Assembly: GCF_003855395.1 (NCBI RefSeq) | Contig: NZ_CP034015.1 | Coordinates: 630,001-694,000, forward strand | From: Shewanella livingstonensis | GTDB lineage: Bacteria; Pseudomonadota; Gammaproteobacteria; Enterobacterales; Shewanellaceae | Direction: 5' to 3' | DNA length: 64,000 bases | Shown here: in pieces, positions 51,158-60,484 of the stretch | Layout: each line of letters opens with the position of its first letter | Position numbering within the stretch: the stretch's first letter is position 1 | Program-made: the position numbers and the translations under genes | The notes under the pieces: model-generated | What the model saw: the letters and a program-made list of their open reading frames with translations, nothing else | What the model was told of the DNA's origin: nothing | Databases searched by the model: none

Positions 51158-51774
51158 TAAAAACTGGCGTTAATTTATATAGCCTCGATCTATTGCCGAA
51201 AAAACAAAGGCTAACCTTTTTAAGAATGATGCTTGCATTGGCTTTTTTCACCGTGTGTAGCGCGCTACTTTATGCTGCAGGATTTTGGCATGCTAATGAA
51301 TTGCAAACCTTAAGTCAGCAGGCAAGTAGTGATAAAAATCGTCTCAATAATCAGAAAGTGCAGTTAGAGCAAAGTATCGCTGAACGTAAGCCTAATGCAG
51401 ATTTAGTCGCGAAGGTCGAGCTTGAACAACAGCGTTTAGATCTTAAAAAAATGTTAAAGGATGAGCTTAGTCAGCGCAATACTCTGATTAGCCAAGGCTA
51501 CTCGCCAATGTTGACCGATTTGGCTGCCGTGGCGGATTCTAGTGTGTGGTTAAGTCACATTACTATTGAACAACAAAACTCTGATATTCAGCGCATTGAG
51601 TTTGAAGGTTATGGTCGTAATCCACAAAGTATTCCACTTTGGATAGATAAACTCAAAACCACTTCAACGCTAAAGGGTTATGCTTTTTCAGCGATGACAA
51701 TGGATCGCGGCGAAGCACAACCATTGGCGTTTAAATTGATAAGCCAACCCGTTGCTAAGGAGCCGGCACAATGA
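51154..51774 (+). CDS. mshI2: MSHA biogenesis protein MshI2 (PilN-like)
   Basis: A 206-residue inner-membrane protein with the PilN layout: short cytoplasmic N-terminus containing INLYSLDLLPKKQ-like VNLYSLDLLPKKQRLTF, one membrane helix at about 25-43, a coiled coil (about 50-105, ELQTLSQQASSDKNRLNNQKVQLEQSIAERK), and a small periplasmic domain (HITIEQQNSDIQRIEFEGYGRNPQSIPLWIDKLKTT). In V. cholerae this region is fused or called part of MshI; Shewanella-type loci carry it as a separate gene. It overlaps both neighbours by four bases, so it is translationally coupled. Confidence 0.85.
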   Translation: MIKTGVNLYSLDLLPKKQRLTFLRMMLALAFFTVCSALLYAAGFWHANELQTLSQQASSDKNRLNNQKVQLEQSIAERKPNADLVAKVELEQQRLDLKKMLKDELSQRNTLISQGYSPMLTDLAAVADSSVWLSHITIEQQNSDIQRIEFEGYGRNPQSIPLWIDKLKTTSTLKGYAFSAMTMDRGEAQPLAFKLISQPVAKEPAQ

Positions 51775-52427
51775 AGCAGCAATGGCAGGTGTGGTCGTCA
51801 AAGTTTAATGAGTTAAGTCAACGAGAGCGGATATTGATTGCGCTCGCTCTATTCGTTGTGGTGGGAATGTTGTTATATATGCCATTAGAGTCGCTTTGGA
51901 AACAGCAACAAGGTTTGCAAAATCAACTTGAGGCAGTGCAGCAGGAAAATTCGATTTCTATACAACAAGTGGCGCTCTATGAAGAACGTTTGCAACTTGA
52001 TCCTAATCAAGATTATCAGCAACGGTTACAGTTGATTACCGAGCAGATGCAATTGATTGATACCGATTTAACTAACCAAATGGTTGATATGGTGCCCGCC
52101 GACTATATGCCAACGGTATTAGCGAATTTACTGGGTAATGTGAAAGGTGTCTCGTTACTTTCGTTTGCTTCTATAGCGCCTAAAGCCTTATTACAGGTGG
52201 GTGATGGCAGTAAAGTTAATCTTTACAGTCATGGTATTAAGCTGATATTACAAGGCGATTACTTTTCGATTTTAGCGTTTATAAAAGCCGTTGAGAGTAT
52301 GCCAGATAAACTGTATTGGAAGCGTTTGGATTACCGTGTTGAATCTCATCCCGGTGCGTTAGTTGAATTAGAACTTTACACACTGAGTGTGAATAAGGAC
52401 TTTATCAGTGTTGCCAAACAAGATTAA
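51771..52427 (+). CDS. mshJ: MSHA biogenesis protein MshJ (PilO-like)
   Basis: A 218-residue inner-membrane protein of the PilO/GspM type. The cytoplasmic start (MKQQWQVWSSKFNELSQRERILI) is followed by a membrane helix at about 22-40 and a coiled coil (about 42-100). The periplasmic ferredoxin-like domain has MPDKLYWKRLDYRVESHPGALVELELYTLS near its end. It would form the alignment complex with MshI2. It overlaps mshI2 by four bases. Confidence 0.88.
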   Translation: MKQQWQVWSSKFNELSQRERILIALALFVVVGMLLYMPLESLWKQQQGLQNQLEAVQQENSISIQQVALYEERLQLDPNQDYQQRLQLITEQMQLIDTDLTNQMVDMVPADYMPTVLANLLGNVKGVSLLSFASIAPKALLQVGDGSKVNLYSHGIKLILQGDYFSILAFIKAVESMPDKLYWKRLDYRVESHPGALVELELYTLSVNKDFISVAKQD

Positions 52428-52734
52428 TTCTATGGCGTATGCATCCTGCCTAATGATGCTATTAATGTCGGTCGCTAACGCACAAACATTACGTGATCCA
52501 ACCTTACCAGGTCAGGGTTTTATTGCTGTTATGGCTAAAACCGATAATCAATCTTTAGTATTAAACAGTATTGTTAGTGGTCAACATAGCTACGCAGTCA
52601 TTAATAATATTATTTTATCGGTAGGTGACACTGTTAGCGGTAGTGGATTACGAGTATCAAAGATTAATAAAGACTATGTTACCTTGTCAGATGGAAGAAA
52701 ACTTCAGCTATTTCAGTCGATAACAGAGCGATAG
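52408..52734 (+). CDS. mshK: MSHA biogenesis protein MshK (PilP-like)
   Basis: A 108-residue exported protein. The hydrophobic signal (MAYASCLMMLLMSVANAQT) is followed by LRDPTLPGQGF, the usual Asp-Pro-rich start of MshK/PilP proteins. A small beta domain follows (VLNSIVSGQHSYAVINNIILSVGDTVSGSGLRVSKINKDYVTLSDG). It probably links the inner-membrane complex to the MshL secretin. The start is uncertain: TTG at 52408, overlapping mshJ, has AAGGA 11 bases upstream, while the ATG at 52432 has none. Confidence 0.82.
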   Translation: MLPNKINSMAYASCLMMLLMSVANAQTLRDPTLPGQGFIAVMAKTDNQSLVLNSIVSGQHSYAVINNIILSVGDTVSGSGLRVSKINKDYVTLSDGRKLQLFQSITER

Positions 52735-52747
52735 GATAAGAATAAAA

Positions 52748-54418
52748 ATGAATGTGATTAAATACGTTACTCCTCTGATGTCGCTGTGCTTAGTTGCTTG
52801 CCAAACGACGGACAGGCCGGATCCACAAAACGCAAAAGCGGCTTTGAATGAGTCAAGACAGCAAGCTGAAGCTAGCCAAGTTGTAGTGCCACCTCCAGCG
52901 GCAATGCCTGATGATGTTCAACGTGAGCTTAATGGCACGAATGTGTTGAACCAATCAGCAAGGGCCTTACCTGCGGAGCGTCGTTTTGATGTGTCAGCAA
53001 ACGAAGTTGATGCTAGAGTGTTTTTTCCAAGCTTGGTAAAAGACACGCCATTAAGCGTGGCGGTACATCCTGATGTGCAAGGTAAAATATCGTTATCATT
53101 AAAAGCGGTGACCTTGGCAGAAGCCATTCAAGTTGTTGAGGACATTTACGGTTACGAAGTGAATCGAGAAGGTCGTATTTTACGCGTATTCCCCTCGGGA
53201 ATGAGAACAGAAACCTTTCCTCTAAATTATATCTACATGCAGCGTGAAGGGTTGTCATTAACTTCGGTTAGCTCTGGTCGAATTTCAGATCAAAATAGTA
53301 ATTCAAGTAATGGCAGTAGCAGCAATGGTAGCTCGAGTAATAACAGTAGTTCGAGTAACAATAGTAGCAATGGTAATTCCAACAGTAGTGACAATACCAA
53401 TGGCACGTTTATTCGTTCAACAACCAAGACTGATTTTTGGGGCGAATTACAAGCCACATTAATGTCCATTATGGGGGAAACCGGTGGTGGCCGACAAGTT
53501 GTAGTGACCCCCCAAGCAGGACTTGTAACCGTTCGCGCTTTCCCTGATGAATTACGTCAAATTCGTAGTTTCTTACAAATTGCAGAAAGCCATTTACAGC
53601 GCCAAGTGATTTTAGAAGCAAAAATTATAGAAGTGACCTTATCGGATGGTTACCAGCAAGGGATCCAATGGGAAAATGTCTTAGGTCATGCTGGCAGTAC
53701 CAACGTTGATTTTAGTACCTCAGCAGGACAAGGGTTAAGTAATGCCATTACATCTGCGATAGGCGGTGTAACGTCGATTAACTTTACCGGCAGCGATTTC
53801 AGTACCATTATTAATTTGCTCGATACTCAAGGTGATGTTGATGTACTTTCAAGCCCTCGAGTGACGGCTTCTAATAACCAAAAAGCGGTTATTAAAGTCG
53901 GCAATGACGAATACTTTGTCACCGATGTATCTTCAACAACGGTAGCCGGTACGACTCCGGTTACCACTCCACAGGTTGAGCTAACGCCATTTTTCTCAGG
54001 CATTGCTTTAGATGTGACGCCTCAGATTGATGAATATGGCAACGTAATATTGCATGTCCATCCTTCAGTGATTGACGTGACCTCACAAACCAAAGAAATT
54101 AAAATCAGTGATTCAACTTTAGAGCTACCGTTAGCACAAAGTGAGATCCGTGAATCGGATACTGTTATCCGCGCCGCTTCTGGTGATGTGGTGGTGATTG
54201 GTGGCTTGATGAAGAGTGAAAATATTGAAACCGTGTCTAAAGTACCTTTACTAGGTGATATACCTTTTCTGGGCGAAGCATTCACTAGTCGCACTAAATC
54301 TAAAAAGAAAACAGAATTGATTATTATGTTAAAGCCAACGGTTGTGGGTGGTGACACATGGAAGGATGAATTAAAGCGCTCGCAAGATTTAATCGAACGT
54401 TGGTACCCTTCTAAGTAG
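52748..54418 (+). CDS. mshL: MSHA secretin MshL
   Basis: Outer-membrane secretin ring of 556 residues. The lipobox LVAC (about residue 18) makes it a lipoprotein that can assemble with little help. The N-terminal secretin/TonB short domain (FDVSANEVDARVFFPSLVKDTPLSVAVHPDVQG) is followed by an N1-type domain. A Ser/Asn-only linker of about 35 residues (around 184-218) separates it from the secretin core. The core has VEVT-type LQRQVILEAKIIEVTLSDGYQQGIQW, VLSSPRVTASNNQKAVIKVGNDEYFVT and GDVVVIGGLMKSENIETVSKVPLLGDIPFLG, all canonical. Confidence 0.95.
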   Translation: MNVIKYVTPLMSLCLVACQTTDRPDPQNAKAALNESRQQAEASQVVVPPPAAMPDDVQRELNGTNVLNQSARALPAERRFDVSANEVDARVFFPSLVKDTPLSVAVHPDVQGKISLSLKAVTLAEAIQVVEDIYGYEVNREGRILRVFPSGMRTETFPLNYIYMQREGLSLTSVSSGRISDQNSNSSNGSSSNGSSSNNSSSSNNSSNGNSNSSDNTNGTFIRSTTKTDFWGELQATLMSIMGETGGGRQVVVTPQAGLVTVRAFPDELRQIRSFLQIAESHLQRQVILEAKIIEVTLSDGYQQGIQWENVLGHAGSTNVDFSTSAGQGLSNAITSAIGGVTSINFTGSDFSTIINLLDTQGDVDVLSSPRVTASNNQKAVIKVGNDEYFVTDVSSTTVAGTTPVTTPQVELTPFFSGIALDVTPQIDEYGNVILHVHPSVIDVTSQTKEIKISDSTLELPLAQSEIRESDTVIRAASGDVVVIGGLMKSENIETVSKVPLLGDIPFLGEAFTSRTKSKKKTELIIMLKPTVVGGDTWKDELKRSQDLIERWYPSK

Positions 54419-54469
54419 TCGCGGTTGATAAGTGTGGCGGTTGAAATTGATAAGGGATAGCCAGTAATT

Positions 54470-55414
54470 ATGTATTTGCAGCACTTTGGCTTAAGTCAAT
54501 TGCCCTTTACGCTTACCCCAAATACGAGTTTCTTTTTTGGGTTGTCGCCGCATGTGGAAGCGTTGCAAGTGCTGCAAACAGCATTACAAACCGGTGAAGG
54601 TTTTATCAAGGTTACTGGTGAAGTGGGTACTGGTAAAACCTTAGTTTGTCGTAAGTTGTTGAACGATTTGCCGACTCAATATCACTGTGCTTATTTACCC
54701 AATCCCTATTTGAATCCTAAAGAATTACGTTGGGCCGTAGCAGGAGAGCTTGGCTTAGCATTACCCAATAAAGTCGATCAGCAACAACTAACAAGGCTTA
54801 TCCATGAACGTTTATTAGCATTAAATCATCAAGGTTTTCATGTGGTGTTAGTGCTGGATGAAGCGCAATCATTACCTGATGAAAGTATTGAAGCGTTACG
54901 ATTATTTACTAATTTAGAGACCGAAAGTCGTAAATTATTGCAAGTGGTACTATTTGGTCAACCAGAATTAGATGAGCGTTTAGCCCAACCTAAATTTAGA
55001 CAATTACGACAACGCATTACCTTTAGTTATGATTTACGCCCGTTAACATGGGATGAGATACAAGCTTATATTGGTTACCGACTTGCTATAGCCGGTTATC
55101 AAGGGCCTGAACTGTTTAGCACTGCGGATATTAAACGCATTGCAAAAGCGGCTCGAGGCATTCCGCGCTTGGTTAATATATTGGCACATAAGAGTTTATT
55201 GCTATGTTATGGCCAGGGTCAAAAAAAGGTACTACCTCGACATTGTCTTGCTGCAATAGTCGATACTGAAGATATTAACTTACAACACAAAGTGAGGTTC
55301 TCTCGTGTCAGTATGCTGATAATTATGCTGCTCGCGGCTGTGATGTTGATTATCGGATTGAATGACGATAATTGTTGTGGTGAATGGATGACACAAATAA
55401 GCGAGATTAAATGA
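54470..55414 (+). CDS. mshM: MSHA biogenesis ATPase MshM (ExeA-like)
   Basis: A 314-residue AAA ATPase of the ExeA/GspA type. It starts MYLQHFGLSQLPFTLTPNTSFFF, the typical N-terminus. Walker A GEVGTGKT is near 50, Walker B VLVLDEAQSLP near 127, sensor segment TNLETESRKLLQVVLFGQPEL, and the arginine-containing LRQRITFSYDLRPLTWDEI. A C-terminal membrane helix (about 282-298) anchors it. It may help place the secretin through peptidoglycan. It overlaps mshN by four bases. Confidence 0.93.
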   Translation: MYLQHFGLSQLPFTLTPNTSFFFGLSPHVEALQVLQTALQTGEGFIKVTGEVGTGKTLVCRKLLNDLPTQYHCAYLPNPYLNPKELRWAVAGELGLALPNKVDQQQLTRLIHERLLALNHQGFHVVLVLDEAQSLPDESIEALRLFTNLETESRKLLQVVLFGQPELDERLAQPKFRQLRQRITFSYDLRPLTWDEIQAYIGYRLAIAGYQGPELFSTADIKRIAKAARGIPRLVNILAHKSLLLCYGQGQKKVLPRHCLAAIVDTEDINLQHKVRFSRVSMLIIMLLAAVMLIIGLNDDNCCGEWMTQISEIK

Positions 55415-56784
55415 GCGTTATTATTAAGATGCTGAATGATTTAGAGCAGCGTCAGCAACCAGGAACTGAAAATTCATCGACACCACCAGTGGGTGAATTC
55501 GTGCGTCCACAAGTTCAGTATCAATCTGTTACTCAATCTCGTTCACCACTCATTGGCCTTATTATTGTTACAGTACTCTTGATCCCTACATTATGGTTTG
55601 GTGTGTCTATGTACCGCCAAAGTAACCTACAAATAGCCAGTGACTCAGCGGCCATAGACACAGCAACAGAAAATAACATTAAATCGTTAGTGCTGAGTCC
55701 GCCACAAAATAATAATAGCGGTGAGATTGTTCTACCTCAGCAGGCTCTAAGCTCAACACCTACGCCAATTCAAAAACCCATTCAAGCATCAACTGAAGTG
55801 AATACGGCTGCAATAATTCAAGACAGCAGCATTCAGACAGAGGATCAAATATCCAAGCTCGATACACCAGTCAAGAGCACTGCATTAGTGGCTAAAGCCG
55901 TAACAAATGATATGCCTGAACAACAAGCTAGCGTTAAAGAGCCTAAAACAGTTAAAGCACAACCGATATTAGTCGCCACCGAAACTGCCACCGACAAAAC
56001 CCGTATTTCAAGTTCGAATGCGCCTGCAGCTAACGAGGCAACATCTAATCAGATAGCTAATAATACTGCACCACTTAACCGTGCCTCAAATAGCCTTGAA
56101 ACTAATCCAGTATTAACAGCAGCAGAATTTTCAGGTTCAGTAGCGCAAGCCGCTGTTGTTAGTCAAAAGCCTGTGGATATGACGATAAAAGAAGTGGTTC
56201 TTTCCAAGGCGCAAATGGCACAGTTGCAATACCGCAAAGCGATGGATGCCGAGCAAGCACAGCGACTTGATGATGCCGCGGGTTACTATTTAGAAGCGAT
56301 TATTTTACAACCGAGTTTACATAATGCCCGTAAGCAACTGGTTGAAATTTATTATGCGCAAAATAATCCCACAACGGCGATGCGATTGCTCGAAAGTGGC
56401 ATTAGTATGTTTCCGCAACAATGGGAGTTTTATGTGATTCTGTCGCGGATTCAAATTGAGATAAAAGCCTATAATGAAGCATTGTCGACAGTGGCAATGA
56501 TCCCCGATAAGTCGTCGTGGGCTCGTGATAAATGGATCGCCCAAACCGATTTGGCCCAAAATTCGAAAAACTTTGCTTTAGCAGAAGCGGCTTACCGTAA
56601 CCTATTGGTATCCGAGTCGACTCAGTCTCGCTGGTGGATGGGTTTAGGTTATGCCTTAGATTCGCAGAAAAAATATTCACAAGCTGCCCAGGCTTACCGA
56701 TCAGCATTAAGTTATGAAGGGTTATCCACTTCTGCCATGACATTTATTGAAAAGCGTTTAGATCAGCTAGGAGAAAACCGATGA
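55411..56784 (+). CDS. mshN: MSHA biogenesis protein MshN, TPR protein
   Basis: A 457-residue membrane protein. It begins MSVIIKMLNDLEQRQQ, the MshN signature. One membrane helix (about 45-67) leads to a long low-complexity Ser/Thr/Ala/Gln-rich stretch (about 70-250) and tetratricopeptide repeats near the end (QLQYRKAMDAEQAQRLDDAAGYYLEAIILQP, RKQLVEIYYAQNNPTTAMRLLESGI, and SRWWMGLGYALDSQKKYSQAAQAYRSAL). Presumably a periplasmic adaptor for MshM and MshL. It overlaps mshE by four bases. Confidence 0.92.
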   Translation: MSVIIKMLNDLEQRQQPGTENSSTPPVGEFVRPQVQYQSVTQSRSPLIGLIIVTVLLIPTLWFGVSMYRQSNLQIASDSAAIDTATENNIKSLVLSPPQNNNSGEIVLPQQALSSTPTPIQKPIQASTEVNTAAIIQDSSIQTEDQISKLDTPVKSTALVAKAVTNDMPEQQASVKEPKTVKAQPILVATETATDKTRISSSNAPAANEATSNQIANNTAPLNRASNSLETNPVLTAAEFSGSVAQAAVVSQKPVDMTIKEVVLSKAQMAQLQYRKAMDAEQAQRLDDAAGYYLEAIILQPSLHNARKQLVEIYYAQNNPTTAMRLLESGISMFPQQWEFYVILSRIQIEIKAYNEALSTVAMIPDKSSWARDKWIAQTDLAQNSKNFALAEAAYRNLLVSESTQSRWWMGLGYALDSQKKYSQAAQAYRSALSYEGLSTSAMTFIEKRLDQLGENR

Positions 56785-58541
56785 AACCTAAATTAAAGAT
56801 GCGGTTAGGAGATCTTCTTGTTCAAGAGCTGATTATTACTGACGATCAATTACAACAAGCATTAGCGGAACAACGCAATTCGGGTAAAAAGCTCGGCCGT
56901 ACATTAATTGATTTAAACAGTATTACTGAAGATCAGTTACTTAAGTTTTTATCTCATCAGCTTAATTTACCGTACCTGGATATTAGTCGTCGACCTATTG
57001 CCGCCGAAGTGGTCAATATTCTCCCTGAAGTGCAGGCGCGACGTTATCGTGCTTTAGTTGTTGAGAGCCATGCGGACCATGTGTTAGTGGTTATGAGCGA
57101 CCCTGCCGACTTGCAGGCTATCGATAATATTGAAGTATTAGTTGCCCCGAAACAGTTAATGATTGCGGTAGCGCCAGAACAACAATTACTCGATGCATTT
57201 GACAATCTTTATCGCCGTACCGGGCAAATTGCAGAGATTGCCGGCAAGTTAGATGAAGAATATGCCGCCGATGACATGTTCGATTTAGCTAATTTGACTC
57301 AAAGTGACAGTGATAACGAAACCACAGTGGTTAAGTTATTACAGTCTATTTTTGAAGATGCAGTGCAAATGCGTGCGTCAGATATTCATATTGAACCTGG
57401 TGAGAAAGTGTTGCGGATCCGTCAGCGTATTGATGGCCAATTGCATGAAAATACATTAAGTGAAGTGAATATCGCCTCGGCCTTAGTGTTACGGCTTAAA
57501 TTGATGGCGGGTTTGGATATTTCAGAGAAGCGTATGCCACAAGATGGCCGTTTTCGTATGGAAATAAAAGGTCATAAAATCGATGTGCGAATGTCGACTA
57601 TGCCGATTTACCATGGTGAATCTGTGGTAATGCGATTATTAGATCAAACCACCGGACTGCGCACGCTAGATGAAACCGGTATGCCACCGCACATTGTGGC
57701 GCGTATTCGTAAACAGATTAAACGGCCTCACGGTATGTTGTTAGTTACAGGGCCAACAGGTAGTGGTAAAACGACCACGCTGTACGGTATTTTAAGTGAG
57801 CTTAACACCGCCGACAGAAAAATTATTACAGTAGAAGACCCGGTGGAATATCAATTGCCCCGCATTAACCAAGTCCAAGTTAATCACAAGATTGGCTTAG
57901 ACTTTTCTAACGTACTGCGTACCACCCTTCGTCAAGATCCCGACATTATCATGGTTGGTGAGATGCGTGATCGAGAAACCGTCGAAATTGGTTTACGAGG
58001 TGCATTAACGGGCCATTTTGTGTTATCAACGTTACATACAAATGATGCTGTTACCAGTGCATTGCGATTACTCGATATGGGCGCTGCCAGTTATTTAGTG
58101 GCCAGTGCCTTGCGCGTTATTATCGCTCAACGTCTTGTGCGGCGTGTTTGTCATAATTGTGCGGTAGATTATCAACCCACAGCGGCTGAACGCAGTTGGC
58201 TTGCGAGTGTGACTAAAAAAGATATTAGTAGTGCCACCTTTAAAGTGGGCCGTGGTTGCCAAACCTGTAATGGCTCTGGCTATCGTGGTCGTATCGGTAT
58301 TTTTGAAATACTCGAACTCGATGAGAACATGATTGATGCCATGCGAACTGGTAATCCACAAGATTTTGCCCGAGCGGCGCTGCGCAGTCCTAATTTTATC
58401 CCATTGGCGCATTCTGCTATGGAGTACTTATTCCTTGGCACGACCACACTAGAAGAAGTGTCAAAACTGGTTGAAGATGTCAGCGAGTCTAAAGTGGCAT
58501 TGTCGGAAGATGTTATTAGCCAGCAAGATGTTGGGGCATAA
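56781..58541 (+). CDS. mshE: MSHA pilus extension ATPase MshE with c-di-GMP-binding MshEN domain
   Basis: GspE/PilB-family motor ATPase of 586 residues. The N-terminal MshEN domain has the two tandem motifs RLGDLLVQELIITDDQLQQA-LAEQ and LGRTLIDLNSITEDQLLKF-LSHQ followed by LNLPYLD (about residues 7-62). In V. cholerae MshE this pattern binds c-di-GMP and drives pilus extension. The core has Walker A GPTGSGKT near 324, MVGEMRDRETVEIGLRGALTGH and LSTLHTNDAVTSALRLL. The zinc cysteines are CHNC and CQTCNGSGYRGRIGI. It is the motor of the MSHA pilus. Confidence 0.97.
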   Translation: MKPKLKMRLGDLLVQELIITDDQLQQALAEQRNSGKKLGRTLIDLNSITEDQLLKFLSHQLNLPYLDISRRPIAAEVVNILPEVQARRYRALVVESHADHVLVVMSDPADLQAIDNIEVLVAPKQLMIAVAPEQQLLDAFDNLYRRTGQIAEIAGKLDEEYAADDMFDLANLTQSDSDNETTVVKLLQSIFEDAVQMRASDIHIEPGEKVLRIRQRIDGQLHENTLSEVNIASALVLRLKLMAGLDISEKRMPQDGRFRMEIKGHKIDVRMSTMPIYHGESVVMRLLDQTTGLRTLDETGMPPHIVARIRKQIKRPHGMLLVTGPTGSGKTTTLYGILSELNTADRKIITVEDPVEYQLPRINQVQVNHKIGLDFSNVLRTTLRQDPDIIMVGEMRDRETVEIGLRGALTGHFVLSTLHTNDAVTSALRLLDMGAASYLVASALRVIIAQRLVRRVCHNCAVDYQPTAAERSWLASVTKKDISSATFKVGRGCQTCNGSGYRGRIGIFEILELDENMIDAMRTGNPQDFARAALRSPNFIPLAHSAMEYLFLGTTTLEEVSKLVEDVSESKVALSEDVISQQDVGA

Positions 58542-58543
58542 CG

Positions 58544-59758
58544 ATGCCAATATACCAATATCGCGGACGTAATTCACAAGGACAGGCTGTCAGTTCACAA
58601 CTTGAGTCTGTTAATGAAAGCGCTGCGGCGGATGCCTTGCTTTCTCGCGGGATTATTCCATTAGAATTACGTGAGGTAAAAACGAAGCAACCTTTTTCAA
58701 TGAGTTTGTTTCAAAGCAAAGTGTCGTTGGAAGAATTACAAATTTTTAGTCGACAAATGTATTCACTGACACGTTCAGGTATCCCTATTTTAAGGGCCAT
58801 TGCTGGCTTATCTGAAACCACTCATTCAGACCGCATGAAAAAAGCTTTGGATGATATTTCTGTTCAACTTACTTCAGGTCGACCGCTATCTTCTGCCATG
58901 AATCAGCATCAGGATATATTTGATTCGTTATTTGTCTCGATGATCCATGTGGGCGAAAATACCGGTAAATTGGAAGACGCCTTTATTCAGTTGTCTGGTT
59001 ATATTGAACGAGAACAAGAAACCCGTCGGCGGATTAAAGCCGCCATGCGTTATCCGATGTTTGTGCTTATTGCTATAACCATCGCGATGGTTATTTTAAA
59101 TATTATGGTGATCCCTAAGTTTGCCGACATGTTCTCTCGTTTTGGTGCGGAATTACCATGGGCGACAAAAATATTAATTGGCACCTCTAATTTGTTTGTA
59201 AATTTTTGGCCTCACATGATAGTGCTATTCATTGGCGTAGTTGTTGGCATCCGGTATTGGCATCATTCAGATAAGGGCGAGAAGCAATGGGATTTATGGA
59301 AACTGCATATTCCGGTTATTGGCTCCATTATTGAGCGTTCAACTCTTTCACGTTACTGTCGCTGTTTTTCAATGATGCTTAGTGCGGGTGTTCCCATGAC
59401 CCAAGCATTAAGTTTGGTAGCCGATGCGGTTGATAACGCTTATATGCATGATAAAATTGTTGGTATGCGCCATGGCATTGAATCAGGCGAATCAATGCTA
59501 AGGGTTTCTAATAGCAGCCAATTGTTTACTCCATTAGTATTGCAAATGGTGGCAGTGGGCGAAGAGACGGGCCAAATAGATCAACTATTAAATGATGCTG
59601 CTGATTTTTATGAAGGTGAGGTTGATTACGATTTAAAAAATCTGACGGCTAAATTAGAACCTATTCTTATCGCGTTTGTCGCTGGCATTGTATTGATATT
59701 AGCGCTAGGTATTTATCTTCCTATGTGGGATATGCTTAATGTAGTCAAAGGCGGTTAA
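58544..59758 (+). CDS. mshG: MSHA inner-membrane platform protein MshG (PilC/GspF-like)
   Basis: A 404-residue platform protein of the GspF/PilC family. T2SSF domain 1 includes LQIFSRQMYSLTRSGIPILRAIAGL (about 62-185); domain 2 includes RYCRCFSMMLSAGVPMTQALSLVADAV and VLQMVAVGEETGQIDQLLNDAADFYE (about 265-390). Membrane helices are near 170-192, 215-235 and 372-395. It starts two bases after the mshE stop, in the same operon. Confidence 0.95.
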   Translation: MPIYQYRGRNSQGQAVSSQLESVNESAAADALLSRGIIPLELREVKTKQPFSMSLFQSKVSLEELQIFSRQMYSLTRSGIPILRAIAGLSETTHSDRMKKALDDISVQLTSGRPLSSAMNQHQDIFDSLFVSMIHVGENTGKLEDAFIQLSGYIEREQETRRRIKAAMRYPMFVLIAITIAMVILNIMVIPKFADMFSRFGAELPWATKILIGTSNLFVNFWPHMIVLFIGVVVGIRYWHHSDKGEKQWDLWKLHIPVIGSIIERSTLSRYCRCFSMMLSAGVPMTQALSLVADAVDNAYMHDKIVGMRHGIESGESMLRVSNSSQLFTPLVLQMVAVGEETGQIDQLLNDAADFYEGEVDYDLKNLTAKLEPILIAFVAGIVLILALGIYLPMWDMLNVVKGG

Positions 59759-59790
59759 CGCATAATGAAAACTACTGATTGGATATCGAT

Positions 59791-60375
59791 ATGCTGAGCC
59801 AGCAAAAAGCAGATGATGATCTGCTTAAAGTTTATGGACGAGTTATTGCTATTGCTGTGGTATTAGTGTTGCTGGCCATTTTTGGGGTACGTTACTTGAA
59901 TACCACTTCTAATATAGGCGGCCGAAGTTTAGAGTTTGAACATAATCGTTTTTTAAATGTCTTAGCGATGGTGCGCAGTCAATGGTTAGCGTCTGGTCGG
60001 CCGCATCAGATGCAGTTATCTTGGCACAACATGGTATCGAATGAGGCATCAAGTGAAACAAGTGATCACGATACAACATCTACAGATGCCTCAATGAGTT
60101 CTGAGGTTATCAATGGCGATGCAGATGCTGATTTAGTGGGAACCGATAATTGGATTTCGTTGTCTGACCAAGGTTGGCCCATTATTGCCACTAATAATGT
60201 TCAAGGTTGCGAACGTCTCTGGGGGCAGTTATTGGCGACTAATGTTCAAGAATTAAATATTACGGTAGATTATCAACCAGACGACAACATTTGTCGCTAT
60301 TATTCAGGTAGCAAGGCCAGTTTAAGTTATCAACTGCAAACGGGTAGAGTTATTTTTTTAATAAATGCCGGATAA
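59791..60375 (+). CDS. mshF: MSHA biogenesis protein MshF
   Basis: A 194-residue inner-membrane protein placed by position between mshG and mshB. The start is set at the ATG at 59791 (MLSQQKADDDLLKVYGRVIAI); the frame also opens at a TTG at 59779. One membrane helix (about 15-36) is followed by a periplasmic part with LEFEHNRFLNVLAMVRSQWLASGRP and an acidic/Ser/Thr-rich stretch around 85-120. The segment GWPIIATNNVQGCERLWGQLLATN is typical of MshF. Minor-pilin-like in its C-terminal half but lacks a prepilin leader. Function not established. Confidence 0.82.
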   Translation: MLSQQKADDDLLKVYGRVIAIAVVLVLLAIFGVRYLNTTSNIGGRSLEFEHNRFLNVLAMVRSQWLASGRPHQMQLSWHNMVSNEASSETSDHDTTSTDASMSSEVINGDADADLVGTDNWISLSDQGWPIIATNNVQGCERLWGQLLATNVQELNITVDYQPDDNICRYYSGSKASLSYQLQTGRVIFLINAG

Positions 60376-60484
60376 AATTTGTACCATTAGTGTTAAATTT
60401 TTAATAAGCTGCTAATATTAGTCAAGTTATAGTTTAACCAGTATTATTTCCTGTTGTAGGCGCTATAGAGAAGAGTGAGATATT

